Below are positions 1-7,349 of a stretch of DNA of 64,000 bases, in pieces. The translations under genes and the position numbers were made by a program. Under the pieces are notes generated by a model, which saw nothing but the letters and a program-made list of their open reading frames with translations, did not search any database and had not been told where the DNA came from. Position 1 is the first letter of the stretch. Every line of letters starts with the position of its first letter. The DNA comes from Streptomyces viridiviolaceus. GTDB lineage: Bacteria > Actinomycetota > Actinomycetes > Streptomycetales > Streptomycetaceae. The stretch covers positions 109,611 through 173,610 of the forward strand of contig NZ_BMWA01000009.1 in assembly GCF_014650995.1 (NCBI RefSeq), given 5' to 3'.

Positions 1-51
1 GGGTGGTGCCCCATGCGGCCGCGCGGGGTGAACGTGCGCGTGCGACGGGCA

Positions 52-65
52 GGCGGGTGTCCGCC
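52..65. terminator. Possible weak hairpin downstream of the first gene
   Basis: The first 120 bases hold no gene I can support. The only structure is a short inverted repeat (GGCGG, GTGT loop, CCGCC) about 55 bases beyond the stop codon of the minus-strand gene that ends at 121. It could end that transcript, but a 5-bp stem in DNA this GC-rich can occur by chance. Confidence 0.25.
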
Positions 66-120
66 CGGCATGTCCCCGACCTTGGGCCCGGGGGCCGCCG
101 CAGCACGCACCGGACGCCCC

Positions 121-690
121 CTAGGCCCCGCCCATCGGCTCGATGTCGACCCGCACCGGCGTCCCCCACACCCGCAGCACCTCGTAGTCCGTGAACTCGT
201 GGACGAGCCGGTACGCCATGGCCGGGCGGGGGCCGCGGCGCTGGGCCGCGATGTACAGCTCGGCCTCGCGGCGGTCCCGGCGCGGGGTGCCGCACAGCTG
301 CCACGCCTGCCCGTTCCACAGCTCCGGCAGCCAGCGCTGCTGGGGCTGCGGCCGGTCACCGCGCACCCCGTAGCGGGACGGGACCGGCTCGGTGGGACGG
401 GGCGGGAGGGGGCCGCCGCCGTACTCGGAGCGGCGGGCGGCCCGGCGGCGGGTCTCGCACAGCAGGCACAGGTCGGGGGCGGCGGTGTCCACCGGGCCGT
501 TCGGATGCTCCGGGCAGCGGGTGCTCGGGGCCGTCGTCGTGACGCTCTCCTCCAGCAGGTCCAGCGCGCGCTTCAGATCGGTCCTGACCTCGTGCAGCTT
601 CGCGTCCGGAGTGTCGGCGGCCAGGGCCTCGCCGTGCTCACCGAGGAGACGCAGGGCGCGGCCCAGGGCGGTCAGCTGGGCGTGGTTCAT
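121..690 (-). CDS. Hypothetical protein with CPEH/CLLC zinc-ribbon-like cysteines
   Basis: I do not recognise this 189-aa protein. The N-terminal third is predicted helical and charged. It is followed by a CPEH...CLLC pair around residues 60-80 that could bind zinc, then a basic, proline-rich linker and a C-terminal half rich in W and Y (WNGQAW, YIAAQRRGP). I start at the ATG at 690 because GGGGGAC lies just before it; an in-frame upstream start at 714 is weaker. The start overlaps the end of the upstream PTS gene by about 50 bases on the same strand, so it may be translated from the same mRNA. Function unknown. Confidence 0.6.
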   Translation of the reverse strand: MNHAQLTALGRALRLLGEHGEALAADTPDAKLHEVRTDLKRALDLLEESVTTTAPSTRCPEHPNGPVDTAAPDLCLLCETRRRAARRSEYGGGPLPPRPTEPVPSRYGVRGDRPQPQQRWLPELWNGQAWQLCGTPRRDRREAELYIAAQRRGPRPAMAYRLVHEFTDYEVLRVWGTPVRVDIEPMGGA

Positions 691-2116
691 GTCCCCCAGA
701 GTCGCACACGGCACCGACAGCCCCGTCCGCGTCCACCGGGGCCCGCTCGTCGCGCAGGCCGAAGAGGTACGTCGCCGCGAAGCCGACCGCGTACCCCGTC
801 AGCAGTCCGCCGCCGTACACCCCCGCCGTGACCGCCCACCCCCGGCTCCCCGCCAGCAGCGGGAACAGGGCCCAGCCCGACGGGCCGATCGCCGTCGCCC
901 CGACATCGGTGCCGAGCATCGCGAACAGGCCGACGAAGGCGCCGCCCGCAGCGCCGCCGAAGCAGGCGGTGAGGAAGGGGCGGCCCAGGGGGAGGGAGAC
1001 GCCGTAGATCAGGGGTTCGCCGATGCCCAGCAGGCCCGCCGGGAGCGCCGATCTGATGGTCGTCCGCAGGGACGTGTCGTGGCGCAGGCGGACGTACACG
1101 GCCGCCGCGGCGCCGACCTGGCCCGCGCCCGCCATGGCCAGGATGGGCAGCAGCACGGTGTGGCCCTGCTGTTCGATCAGGGTGGTGTGGATGGGGATCA
1201 GGGCCTGGTGCAGGCCCAGCATCACCAGGGGGAGGAAGAGACCGCCGAGGAGAAGTCCGGCCAGGGCGCCCGTGGTGGTCAGCAGCCAGTTCGCCGCCGT
1301 GCCGATCGCGGTCGCGACCTCTCCGGCCGCGTACATGAGGACGTACAGCGTGACCAGGCCGGAGACCAGAACCGTCAGGGTCGGGGTGAGCAGGACGTCC
1401 GCGGTGCCGGAGAAGCGGTCGCGGCACCGCTTCTCGACGGCGCAGCCGAGCAGCGCCGCCGCCAGCGCGCCGAGCACGCCGCCCTGGCCGGGGGCGAGCG
1501 TGACGCCGAACGCCGTCACCTTCGCCACCCCCGGGTACACCACGACGGCCGCGACCGCGCCCCCCAGCACGGGCGTGCCGCCGAACTCCTTCGCCGTGTT
1601 GTGGCCGACGAACACGGCGATCAGCGCCATGAAGGCGGAGGACAGGGCGGCCAGGGCGGGGGTGACGCCGGGGAGCCAGCCCAGGTTGGTGAGCAGGCCG
1701 CCGGCGCCCGCCAGGATGCCGCAGCCGATCAGGGCCGGGATGAGCGGCACGAAGACGGCCCCGACGCGCCGCAGGACCGTCTTCAGCGGGGTCGCGTTGC
1801 GCCGCTTCTGCCGTGCCTTCAGCTCGGCGCCGCGCCGGGCCGGCTCGTCGGCGGTCCCCCCGGCCGGCAGCAGTGCCTCGAACGCCTCCGTCACCCGCCC
1901 GACCGCCCCGGGTCCCAGCACGACCTGGTACGACCCGTCGTCCTCGACCAGGCCGAGCACACCGGGCAGTTCCCGCAGGGCCGCGTCGTCCACCCGGGAC
2001 CGGTCGGCCAGTCCCAGGCGCAGGCGGGTCATGCAGTGGGCGACGGAGGTGACGTTCGCGGGGCCGCCGACCAGGCGGAGGATCGCCGCGGCCGTGGCGT
2101 GGGGGTCGTTGCGCAC
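638..2116 (-). CDS. PTS sugar permease, fused EIIB-EIIC, probably for MurNAc
   Basis: A 492-aa phosphotransferase permease of the glucose/sucrose superfamily. Residues 1-90 are an EIIB domain with the phosphorylatable cysteine in SVAHCMTRLRL (about Cys28). The rest is an EIIC domain with about ten membrane segments and conserved stretches such as GIGEPLIYG and FVGHNTAKEFGG. There is no EIIA domain, so a separate EIIA must feed it. It starts at a GTG 15 bases after murQ, preceded by GGGGG, and lies in an operon with murQ and an RpiR regulator. That context suggests N-acetylmuramic acid uptake as for E. coli MurP; substrate is inferred from neighbours only. The last 30 residues are low-complexity and run into the next gene. 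Confidence 0.85.
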   Translation of the reverse strand: MRNDPHATAAAILRLVGGPANVTSVAHCMTRLRLGLADRSRVDDAALRELPGVLGLVEDDGSYQVVLGPGAVGRVTEAFEALLPAGGTADEPARRGAELKARQKRRNATPLKTVLRRVGAVFVPLIPALIGCGILAGAGGLLTNLGWLPGVTPALAALSSAFMALIAVFVGHNTAKEFGGTPVLGGAVAAVVVYPGVAKVTAFGVTLAPGQGGVLGALAAALLGCAVEKRCRDRFSGTADVLLTPTLTVLVSGLVTLYVLMYAAGEVATAIGTAANWLLTTTGALAGLLLGGLFLPLVMLGLHQALIPIHTTLIEQQGHTVLLPILAMAGAGQVGAAAAVYVRLRHDTSLRTTIRSALPAGLLGIGEPLIYGVSLPLGRPFLTACFGGAAGGAFVGLFAMLGTDVGATAIGPSGWALFPLLAGSRGWAVTAGVYGGGLLTGYAVGFAATYLFGLRDERAPVDADGAVGAVCDSGGHEPRPADRPGPRPASPR

Positions 2117-2131
2117 CCCCCGAGCGTGCGG

Positions 2132-3067
2132 TCAGCCCCGCGCCGCCGCCAGCGCGGCACGCAGATGGCCGCCGGAGTCCTCCAGAAGGCGGGCGGCCGT
2201 CGGGCCGTCCACCTCGGCCAGGAGGGTCAGGATGGCCGGCTTGACCTCGCCGTCGGTGGCGGTGAGCGCGGCCTCGATCTCGTCGTCCGCGGCCCCGGTC
2301 GCGAGGGCCACGATCCGCCGTGAACGGGCGCGCAGCTTCTCGTTGGAGGCGCGCACGTCGACCATCAGGTTCCCGTACGTCTTGCCGAGGCGGATCATCG
2401 TGATCGTCGACAGCATGTTGAGGACCAGTTTCTGCGCCGTGCCGGCCTTCAGCCGGGTCGAGCCGGTGATCAGCTCGGGCCCGACGACGACCTCGATGCC
2501 GTGCTCGGCGGCGGCCGCCAGGGCGCTGCCCGGGTTGCAGGCCAGGCCGATGGTCAGGGAGCCGCGGGCGCGGGCGTGCTCGACGGCGCCGATGGCGTAC
2601 GGGGTGCGGCCGGAGGCGGAGACGCCGACCACCGTGTCGTCGGCGGTCAGGGCGAGGGCGTCCAGGTCCGCCCGGGCCAGCTCCTTGGAGTCCTCGGCCC
2701 CCTCGACGGAGGTGACCATGGCCTCGGGGCCGCCCGCGATCAGGCCGACGACCTGTCCCGGCCGGGTGTTGAACGTAGGCGGGCACTCGGAGGCGTCCAG
2801 CACGCCGAGCCGGCCGGCCGTACCGGCGCCCGCGTAGACCAGCCGGCCGCCGCGGGCCATGCGGGCGGCCACGGCGTCGATGGCGGCGGCGATCTCGGGC
2901 AGCCGCTCGGCGACCGCGGCGGGCACGGCGGTGTCCTCGCCGTTCATCAGCCGCGCGATCTCCGGCGTGGGCAGCCGGTCGATCTCGGACAGCTCGGGGC
3001 GGAACGCCTCGGTGGTCAGGGTCTCCAACTGGGCACGGAGGTCGTGGTGGTGGGAGGTGGAGGTCAT
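2132..3067 (-). CDS. murQ: N-acetylmuramic acid 6-phosphate etherase
   Basis: MurQ cleaves the D-lactyl ether of MurNAc-6-phosphate, giving GlcNAc-6-phosphate and D-lactate, a cytoplasmic step of peptidoglycan recycling. The 311 residues match the family length. A SIS fold is visible with YAGAGTAGRLGVLDASECPPTF (written here in parts: YAGAGTAGRL then DASECPPTF), VGVSASGRTP and ITGSTRLKAGTAQK. The acidic pair needed for catalysis appears as Glu94 (DASE) and Glu125 (VEGAE), 31 residues apart as in E. coli. It sits between the RpiR regulator and the PTS permease on one strand, so the three genes form a MurNAc utilisation operon. Confidence 0.95.
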   Translation of the reverse strand: MTSTSHHHDLRAQLETLTTEAFRPELSEIDRLPTPEIARLMNGEDTAVPAAVAERLPEIAAAIDAVAARMARGGRLVYAGAGTAGRLGVLDASECPPTFNTRPGQVVGLIAGGPEAMVTSVEGAEDSKELARADLDALALTADDTVVGVSASGRTPYAIGAVEHARARGSLTIGLACNPGSALAAAAEHGIEVVVGPELITGSTRLKAGTAQKLVLNMLSTITMIRLGKTYGNLMVDVRASNEKLRARSRRIVALATGAADDEIEAALTATDGEVKPAILTLLAEVDGPTAARLLEDSGGHLRAALAAARG

Positions 3068-3152
3068 GGCGGGCGGCTCTCTTCGGTGTCTTGCCGGTGC
3101 GGTACGTGTGCGGTGCGTCTGCTCGGTCGCTCGGTGAAGAGGAGGGCGGGGC

Positions 3153-4073
3153 CTAGCGGTGCGTTCCGCCGCGCGGACTGTGGCGGTGGGCCAGCGCCTC
3201 GTACGAGGCCGCCAGCGCCGGGGCGGCCGTCTCGTAGCAGCGCTGCGCCACCCCCACGAACAGGCAGTCCACGACGAGGAGCTGACTGGTCCGGGAGGAC
3301 ATCGCGGCGGGGCGCAGCTCGCTCTCCCGGGAGGTGGACGTGGTCAGCACGTGGTCGGCGTACTGGGTGACGGGGCTGTCGGGGCGGCCGGTGACGGCGA
3401 CGGTGGTCGCCCCGTGCTCGAAGGCGACCCTCAGCGGCTCGATGACGTCCCCCGTCGACCCGGAGTGCGTGATGGCGATGGCGACGTCGCCGGCGCGCAG
3501 CTGCACCGCGTTGGTGACGGCGAGGTGCGGATCGCCGGGCGCGTGGGCTATGAGCCCTATGCGCAGGAGCTTCTGGGTGAGGTCCTGGGCGACCAGACCG
3601 GAGGCGCCGATGCCGTACACGTCGGTGCGGCGGGCGGCGGCGATCGCGGCGACGGCCGCGCCGAGCTGGGCTGTGTCCAGGCCGGCCGCGGTGTCGGCGA
3701 GGGTCTGCTGCTCGTCGTAGGCCAGTTTGGCGACGACGTCGGCGATCGGGTCGTCCACCGCGATGTCGGTCGTGATGGCGGGTGCGCGGCCCGACTGCTG
3801 CTGGGCGGCGAGCCCGGCCAGCGCGAGCCGGAGATCGCGGTAGCCGGGGTAGCCGAGCAGGCGGGCGGTGCGGACGACGGTGGCCTCGCTGGTGCCGGTG
3901 AGCTCGGCGAGACCGGTGACCGTGAGGGCCGCGCAGCCGGCCGGGTCGCTCGCGACGGCCTCGGCGACCCGCTGCATGGAACGGGTCATCGACGGCGCCA
4001 GCGTGCGCACCTTGGCCGCGAGGGCGCCGGGCGCCGGAGGGGTGGAGAAAGTTTCCTTCACGTCATCGGTCAC
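3153..4073 (-). CDS. RpiR-family transcriptional regulator, MurR-like
   Basis: A 306-aa sugar-phosphate-responsive regulator. An N-terminal HTH_6 domain (roughly residues 15-95, with GLAELTGTSEATVVRTARLLGYPGYRDLR) is followed by a SIS phosphosugar-binding domain (about 130-270, VYGIGASGLVAQDLTQKL and AITHSGSTGDVIEPL). It begins the operon containing murQ and the PTS permease, so MurNAc-6-phosphate is the likely effector. I chose the GTG at 4073; an upstream in-frame start would run through A/T-rich DNA holding possible operators. Two GAAA/TTTC inverted repeats flank this start, which suggests autorepression. An 85-base gap separates it from murQ. Confidence 0.88.
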   Translation of the reverse strand: MTDDVKETFSTPPAPGALAAKVRTLAPSMTRSMQRVAEAVASDPAGCAALTVTGLAELTGTSEATVVRTARLLGYPGYRDLRLALAGLAAQQQSGRAPAITTDIAVDDPIADVVAKLAYDEQQTLADTAAGLDTAQLGAAVAAIAAARRTDVYGIGASGLVAQDLTQKLLRIGLIAHAPGDPHLAVTNAVQLRAGDVAIAITHSGSTGDVIEPLRVAFEHGATTVAVTGRPDSPVTQYADHVLTTSTSRESELRPAAMSSRTSQLLVVDCLFVGVAQRCYETAAPALAASYEALAHRHSPRGGTHR

Positions 4074-4090
4074 TCTTGAAAGATATTTTC
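4047..4090. promoter_or_regulatory. Candidate RpiR/MurR operators at the start of the regulator gene
   Basis: Two inverted repeats of GAAA/TTTC type bracket the GTG start at 4073: GAAAGTTTC at 4047-4055 (perfect, one central base) and GAAAGATATTTTC at 4078-4090 (4-bp arms, five-base spacer). The stretch around 4075-4095 is strikingly A/T-rich for this genome. RpiR proteins often bind palindromes of this general kind; assignment to this regulator is inference. Confidence 0.5.
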
Positions 4091-4116
4091 GTTTCGGCCT
4101 GCGGGTCAAGAGTGCG

Positions 4117-4122
4117 CACAAT
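4117..4122 (+). promoter_or_regulatory. -10 element CACAAT of a leaderless gene
   Basis: CACAAT ends six bases before the ATG at 4129 and no ribosome-binding site intervenes, so transcription should start at or next to the start codon. The same arrangement recurs at several genes in the window. Confidence 0.5.
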
Positions 4123-4128
4123 GGGTGC

Positions 4129-4512
4129 ATGGACCCCATCAGCCCCCTGGAGCAGGCGCTGCATGCCGCGCGCGCCCTCGTGCTCGCCGACCTGGTGGCG
4201 GGCCAGGTCGCCGAGGCGGACGTCGTCTCGCTCGTCGAGGAGTCCGTCGCGCAGCGCCGGTGGTGGGTCGAGCAGTGGCCGGAGGGCGCGGAGTTCGTGG
4301 CCGGGCTGGTCGCGCAGGACGTGCAGGACGCGCTGCTGGAGCGCTACGGCCGCTGGCCCCTGTGCCCGGTCTGCGGCTCCGGCGATCCGCACGCCCTGGA
4401 CGTCGAGCCCGAACTCGGGCCCGACCCGCACTGGGTGTGCCCCGAGGCGGGCGTGAAGGTCGCGGCGGTCGGCTCGCTGGGCACGGCCACCGGCGGCATG
4501 CCGTCCTCGTGA
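4129..4512 (+). CDS. Conserved hypothetical protein with C-terminal zinc ribbon
   Basis: A 127-aa soluble protein I cannot name. The first 75 residues are acidic and helical. The C-terminal part has CPVCGSGDPHALDVEPEL followed by HWVCPEAG, a likely four-ligand zinc site (C-x2-C...H-x2-C). The start is the ATG at 4129, just behind a -10-like CACAAT, so the mRNA is probably leaderless. The gene is divergent from the murQ operon and lies 10 bases before a DUF4031 gene, with which it likely forms an operon. Confidence 0.75.
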   Translation: MDPISPLEQALHAARALVLADLVAGQVAEADVVSLVEESVAQRRWWVEQWPEGAEFVAGLVAQDVQDALLERYGRWPLCPVCGSGDPHALDVEPELGPDPHWVCPEAGVKVAAVGSLGTATGGMPSS

Positions 4513-4522
4513 GCGCCGCCCG

Positions 4523-4801
4523 GTGACCGTCTACATCGACCCGCCGACCTGGCCGGGCCACGGCCGTATGTGGTCGCACCTGGTCAGCGACGTCTCCTAC
4601 GCCGAACTGCACGCCTTCGCCGAGGCCCTGGGCGTGCCGCGCCGCGCCTTCGAACGCGACCACTACGACATCCCCGCGCACCGGTACGCGGAGGCGGTGT
4701 CCGCCGGTGCCCTGGAGGTCAGCAGCCGCGAGGTGGTGCGGCTGCTGCACGGCGCCGGACTGCGGCGGCGCAAACGGGCCGCTCAGCCCCGCAGTTCGTA
4801 G
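4523..4801 (+). CDS. DUF4031 domain protein
   Basis: A 92-aa protein matching the DUF4031 pattern: it opens with TVYIDPPTWPGHGRMWSHL, continues with SYAELHAFAEALGVPRRAF and DHYDIPAHRY, and ends in a basic tail. The conserved W, H, D and Y residues suggest a small enzyme or nucleic-acid-binding fold, but no function is established that I know of. It starts at GTG 4523, ten bases after the zinc-ribbon gene, and its 3' end overlaps the convergent GNAT gene by 19 bases. Confidence 0.8.
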   Translation: MTVYIDPPTWPGHGRMWSHLVSDVSYAELHAFAEALGVPRRAFERDHYDIPAHRYAEAVSAGALEVSSREVVRLLHGAGLRRRKRAAQPRSS

Positions 4802-5850
4802 GCGAACCGCTCGTCGTCCTCGGACACCCGGGAGAAACCGGCGCGTTCGATGACGCGCTGGGACGCGACGTTGCCGGGCTCCGTCGTCGCGAACACGCTC
4901 GTCACCTCCTGCCGCGCCAGCGCCCAAGACGCCAGCGCGCGCAGTGCCTCCGTCGCGTAGCCGTGGCCGCGGGCGGTCTCGGCGAGGTCGTAGCCGACCT
5001 CCACCCGCCCCTCCCCGTCCGGCGCCCCGTGGAAGCCGATGCCGCCGACGGCGTGCCCGTCCTCCCGGCGCACCAGCGCGAACACCCCCCACTCCGGCCG
5101 GTGCACCCCGGCCTCGTACGCCTTGAGCAGCATCCCGGCGGCCTCGCGCGTGCCCTCGTACGGGCCGCCGTCGACCCAGAGGAACCCGCCGTCGCCGCCC
5201 GCGGCCAGGTCGGCCGCCCCGGCGGGCGTGACGCCCTGCAGGGTGAGGCGCTCGGCCGGGACGACCAGGTTGTTGTTCCAGCGCCACTCGGTGACCGGGG
5301 CCCGTCCGGGCAGTTCGCCGCGTCCGGTGGCCCACAGCAGGGTGCGCCAGTGATCGGGTCCGGGCTGGACGTGCGGGAAGATCCGGGTCAGGACGTACGC
5401 GCACACCTCGGCGGGCGGCTCGAACGACACCCCGAGGCCCGTGGCCATGTCGTGCGTGTGCAGCAGCGCCTCGGCGATCCCCATCGCGGCGAAGCCCTCG
5501 CGGTTCGCGCTGCGGAACGGGTAGGGGTGGAAGGCGCGCACCTCGCGCGGGGTGGTCCGTACGGCGGCGGCGAGCAGGGCGCCCATCGTCTCGACCACCC
5601 GCAGGACGCCCTCGTTGTCGGTGCCGTCCTCCAGGGCGAGTTCGAAGGGGATGTAGCCGTCGGCCGCGCGTCCGGCCAGCTGGCCCGCGTAGCCGACGAG
5701 GCACTCGGCGACGTGCAGTGCCGTGGCCCGGCAGCTCCAGTCGAGGCCGGCCGCTCTCACCCGCTCCCAGTCCTGGTCCGTCGCCGTCCGCAGCGCCGCC
5801 ACGGCGCTCGCGACGGCCTCCTCCACCCGGTCCCCGCCCATGTTCAGCAT
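4783..5850 (-). CDS. Fusion: mycothiol-dependent isomerase-like domain plus GNAT acetyltransferase
   Basis: A 355-aa two-domain protein. Residues 1-190 resemble the DinB-like maleylpyruvate isomerase/mycothiol-dependent family (WSCRATALHVAECLVGYAG, EALLHTHDMATGLGV) with conserved histidines able to hold a metal. Residues 200-355 are a GNAT domain of the RimJ/RimL type (VGYDLAETARGHGYATEAL is the acetyl-CoA loop, then EPGNVASQRVIERAGF). The start may be the ATG at 5850 or at 5841. It is followed closely upstream by the HD-domain gene on the same strand. Substrates of both halves are unknown; one protein could combine thiol detoxification with acetylation. Confidence 0.82.
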   Translation of the reverse strand: MLNMGGDRVEEAVASAVAALRTATDQDWERVRAAGLDWSCRATALHVAECLVGYAGQLAGRAADGYIPFELALEDGTDNEGVLRVVETMGALLAAAVRTTPREVRAFHPYPFRSANREGFAAMGIAEALLHTHDMATGLGVSFEPPAEVCAYVLTRIFPHVQPGPDHWRTLLWATGRGELPGRAPVTEWRWNNNLVVPAERLTLQGVTPAGAADLAAGGDGGFLWVDGGPYEGTREAAGMLLKAYEAGVHRPEWGVFALVRREDGHAVGGIGFHGAPDGEGRVEVGYDLAETARGHGYATEALRALASWALARQEVTSVFATTEPGNVASQRVIERAGFSRVSEDDERFAYELRG

Positions 5851-5860
5851 GCCGGGCAGG

Positions 5861-6523
5861 CTACGGTGCCGGGTCGCCCCCGGGCGACAGCATTTCCAGC
5901 TCGCCGGCGATGTTGTAGCGGGCGGTCGCCTCCCACTCCCGCTGCCCGTGCGGCGTGCGGAACAGCCTTGGCAGGTCCAGCAGTTGGCGAAGCACCGCGG
6001 CCCGTCCCGTGCGGAAGGCGTCGTCCGGCACGAAGTGGTACTCCTGGCGGACGGCGGCGGCGTAGGCGGCGTACGCCGACGGCGACGAGGCGAGGACCGC
6101 CAGGTCGGCGTCGCACAGCACCTGCCCGTTCCGGTCGCCGTCGGCCGGGTCGTGCCCGACGGTGAGCCGGACCAGCCGCGCCACCTCGGCGGTCTTCGCC
6201 CCGGACACCCCGGCCTCGGGCAGGGCGCGCTCGGCGAGCCGGGCCGAGCGCTCCTCGTTCTCGGACCGGTCGGGCAGGTAGACGGCGTCGTGGAACCAGG
6301 CCGCCAGCCGGACGACGTCCGGGTCGTCGGCGTACTCCTCCAGCTCGTCGACGCGGTGGAGGACCGCGGTGAGGTGCGTGAGCGTGTGGTAGTGGCGCTG
6401 GGGCTCCTGCCAGCGGGCGAGCAGGTTGTCGGCGTACGGCGCCGGGTCCGGGCCCGAGCCGGGGCGCCGGGCTCCTTCCAGGGCGCGGGCGAAGCGGAAG
6501 CGCAGGGCGTCGAGATCGGCCAT
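5861..6523 (-). CDS. HD-domain metal-dependent phosphohydrolase-like protein
   Basis: A 220-aa cytoplasmic protein with the HD signature: RHYHTLTHLTAVL around residue 45, AAWFHDAVY around residue 76 with the His-Asp pair, and LCDADLAVL around residue 138. Proteins of this type act as phosphohydrolases on nucleotides or phosphate esters, but the substrate cannot be read from sequence. It begins at the ATG at 6523, ten bases upstream of the isomerase-GNAT gene on the same strand, so they are probably co-transcribed. The gene opposite (6571) is divergent with only 47 bases between. Confidence 0.82.
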   Translation of the reverse strand: MADLDALRFRFARALEGARRPGSGPDPAPYADNLLARWQEPQRHYHTLTHLTAVLHRVDELEEYADDPDVVRLAAWFHDAVYLPDRSENEERSARLAERALPEAGVSGAKTAEVARLVRLTVGHDPADGDRNGQVLCDADLAVLASSPSAYAAYAAAVRQEYHFVPDDAFRTGRAAVLRQLLDLPRLFRTPHGQREWEATARYNIAGELEMLSPGGDPAP

Positions 6524-6557
6524 GCGTTCATTCTCCCGTCAGAGGGCGGGCGGCCCC

Positions 6558-6563
6558 TAGCGT
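6558..6563 (+). promoter_or_regulatory. -10 element TAGCGT of a leaderless gene
   Basis: TAGCGT lies seven bases before the ATG at 6571 with no ribosome-binding site between. It supports the 6571 start over an in-frame ATG nine bases earlier that would sit inside the promoter. Confidence 0.5.
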
Positions 6564-6570
6564 GGACCCC

Positions 6571-7254
6571 ATGACGACTCCTGCTGACGTGCACGACGTA
6601 CGCGACCCCGAGCTGCCCGGGCGGCTGCTGACCATCGAGCGGGACGAGCTGGTGCCGCTGCTGCGGTCCAGGAAGGACGAGGACTTCGCGCTGCCGGTGG
6701 CCGCGTGTCCGCGCTGGACCGTGCGGGACGTGCTGGCGCACTGCTCGGCCGCGCTGATCAGGGTGGTGGAGCGCCGCTTCGAGAAGGGCGTCTTCTCGCC
6801 CGAGTGCAACGACCGGGACATCGCCGAACGCGCCGGCTGGACCAACGCCCGGGTCGTCGACGAGCTGGAGCGCGGTATGACCGAGGCCGGGCCGGTGATC
6901 GCCCGTGCGGGCGGCGTGCTGGACGCGGTCGCGCTCGGCGAGTGGGTGCACGCAGGGGATGTGCGGGTCGCCTTCGGGGAGCCGGGGGCGTACGCGGGGC
7001 GAGGTCTGCCGGAGGCGCTCGCGCTGCTGGCCGCGGTCACCCGCGCCCGCGGCCACGTTCCGCTGCACGCCGACCTCGACGACGTGGACGAGCCGCTGAA
7101 GCTCGGCGAGGCGAGCGGTGAGCGGCCGCCGGGACGCTTCATCGGCGACGCGGCGACGCTGGTGCGGCTGTACGCGGGGCGGCCGGTGAACGGCGGCGCC
7201 GGGTACGAGCTGGCCGGGGTGGAGGCGGCGGAGCTGAACATCTTCGGGGACTGA
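6571..7254 (+). CDS. Maleylpyruvate isomerase family mycothiol-dependent protein
   Basis: A 227-aa DinB-superfamily protein. WTVRDVLAHCSAAL near residue 45 supplies the first conserved His, GEWVHAGDVRVAFGEPGAY near 125 the second, and a C-terminal LVRLYAGRPV motif is typical of this actinobacterial family. Members use mycothiol as cofactor in ring isomerisation or conjugation; the substrate here is unknown. The ATG at 6571 directly follows a TAGCGT -10 box. It is monocistronic by spacing, with cutC 95 bases downstream behind its own promoter region. Confidence 0.82.
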   Translation: MTTPADVHDVRDPELPGRLLTIERDELVPLLRSRKDEDFALPVAACPRWTVRDVLAHCSAALIRVVERRFEKGVFSPECNDRDIAERAGWTNARVVDELERGMTEAGPVIARAGGVLDAVALGEWVHAGDVRVAFGEPGAYAGRGLPEALALLAAVTRARGHVPLHADLDDVDEPLKLGEASGERPPGRFIGDAATLVRLYAGRPVNGGAGYELAGVEAAELNIFGD

Positions 7255-7301
7255 TCGGCGGATGAGGGGAGCCCCGCGCCGGTGGTCGGGCGTAGTCTTG
7301 G

Positions 7302-7317
7302 ATTGGACTAGACCTCT
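7302..7317. promoter_or_regulatory. Candidate DasR site (dre) upstream of cutC
   Basis: ATTGGACTAGACCTCT matches 13 of 16 positions of the published dre consensus A(G/C)TGGTCTAGACCA(G/C)T, including the central CTAGACC core. It lies 33-48 bases before the cutC start, overlapping the likely promoter (TTGGAT at 7298-7303). DasR represses GlcNAc and chitin genes in Streptomyces and is released by glucosamine-6-phosphate; binding here is a prediction. Confidence 0.6.
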
Positions 7318-7349
7318 AGTAGCCCGATAAGCCTGACGAATGGGGCCCC

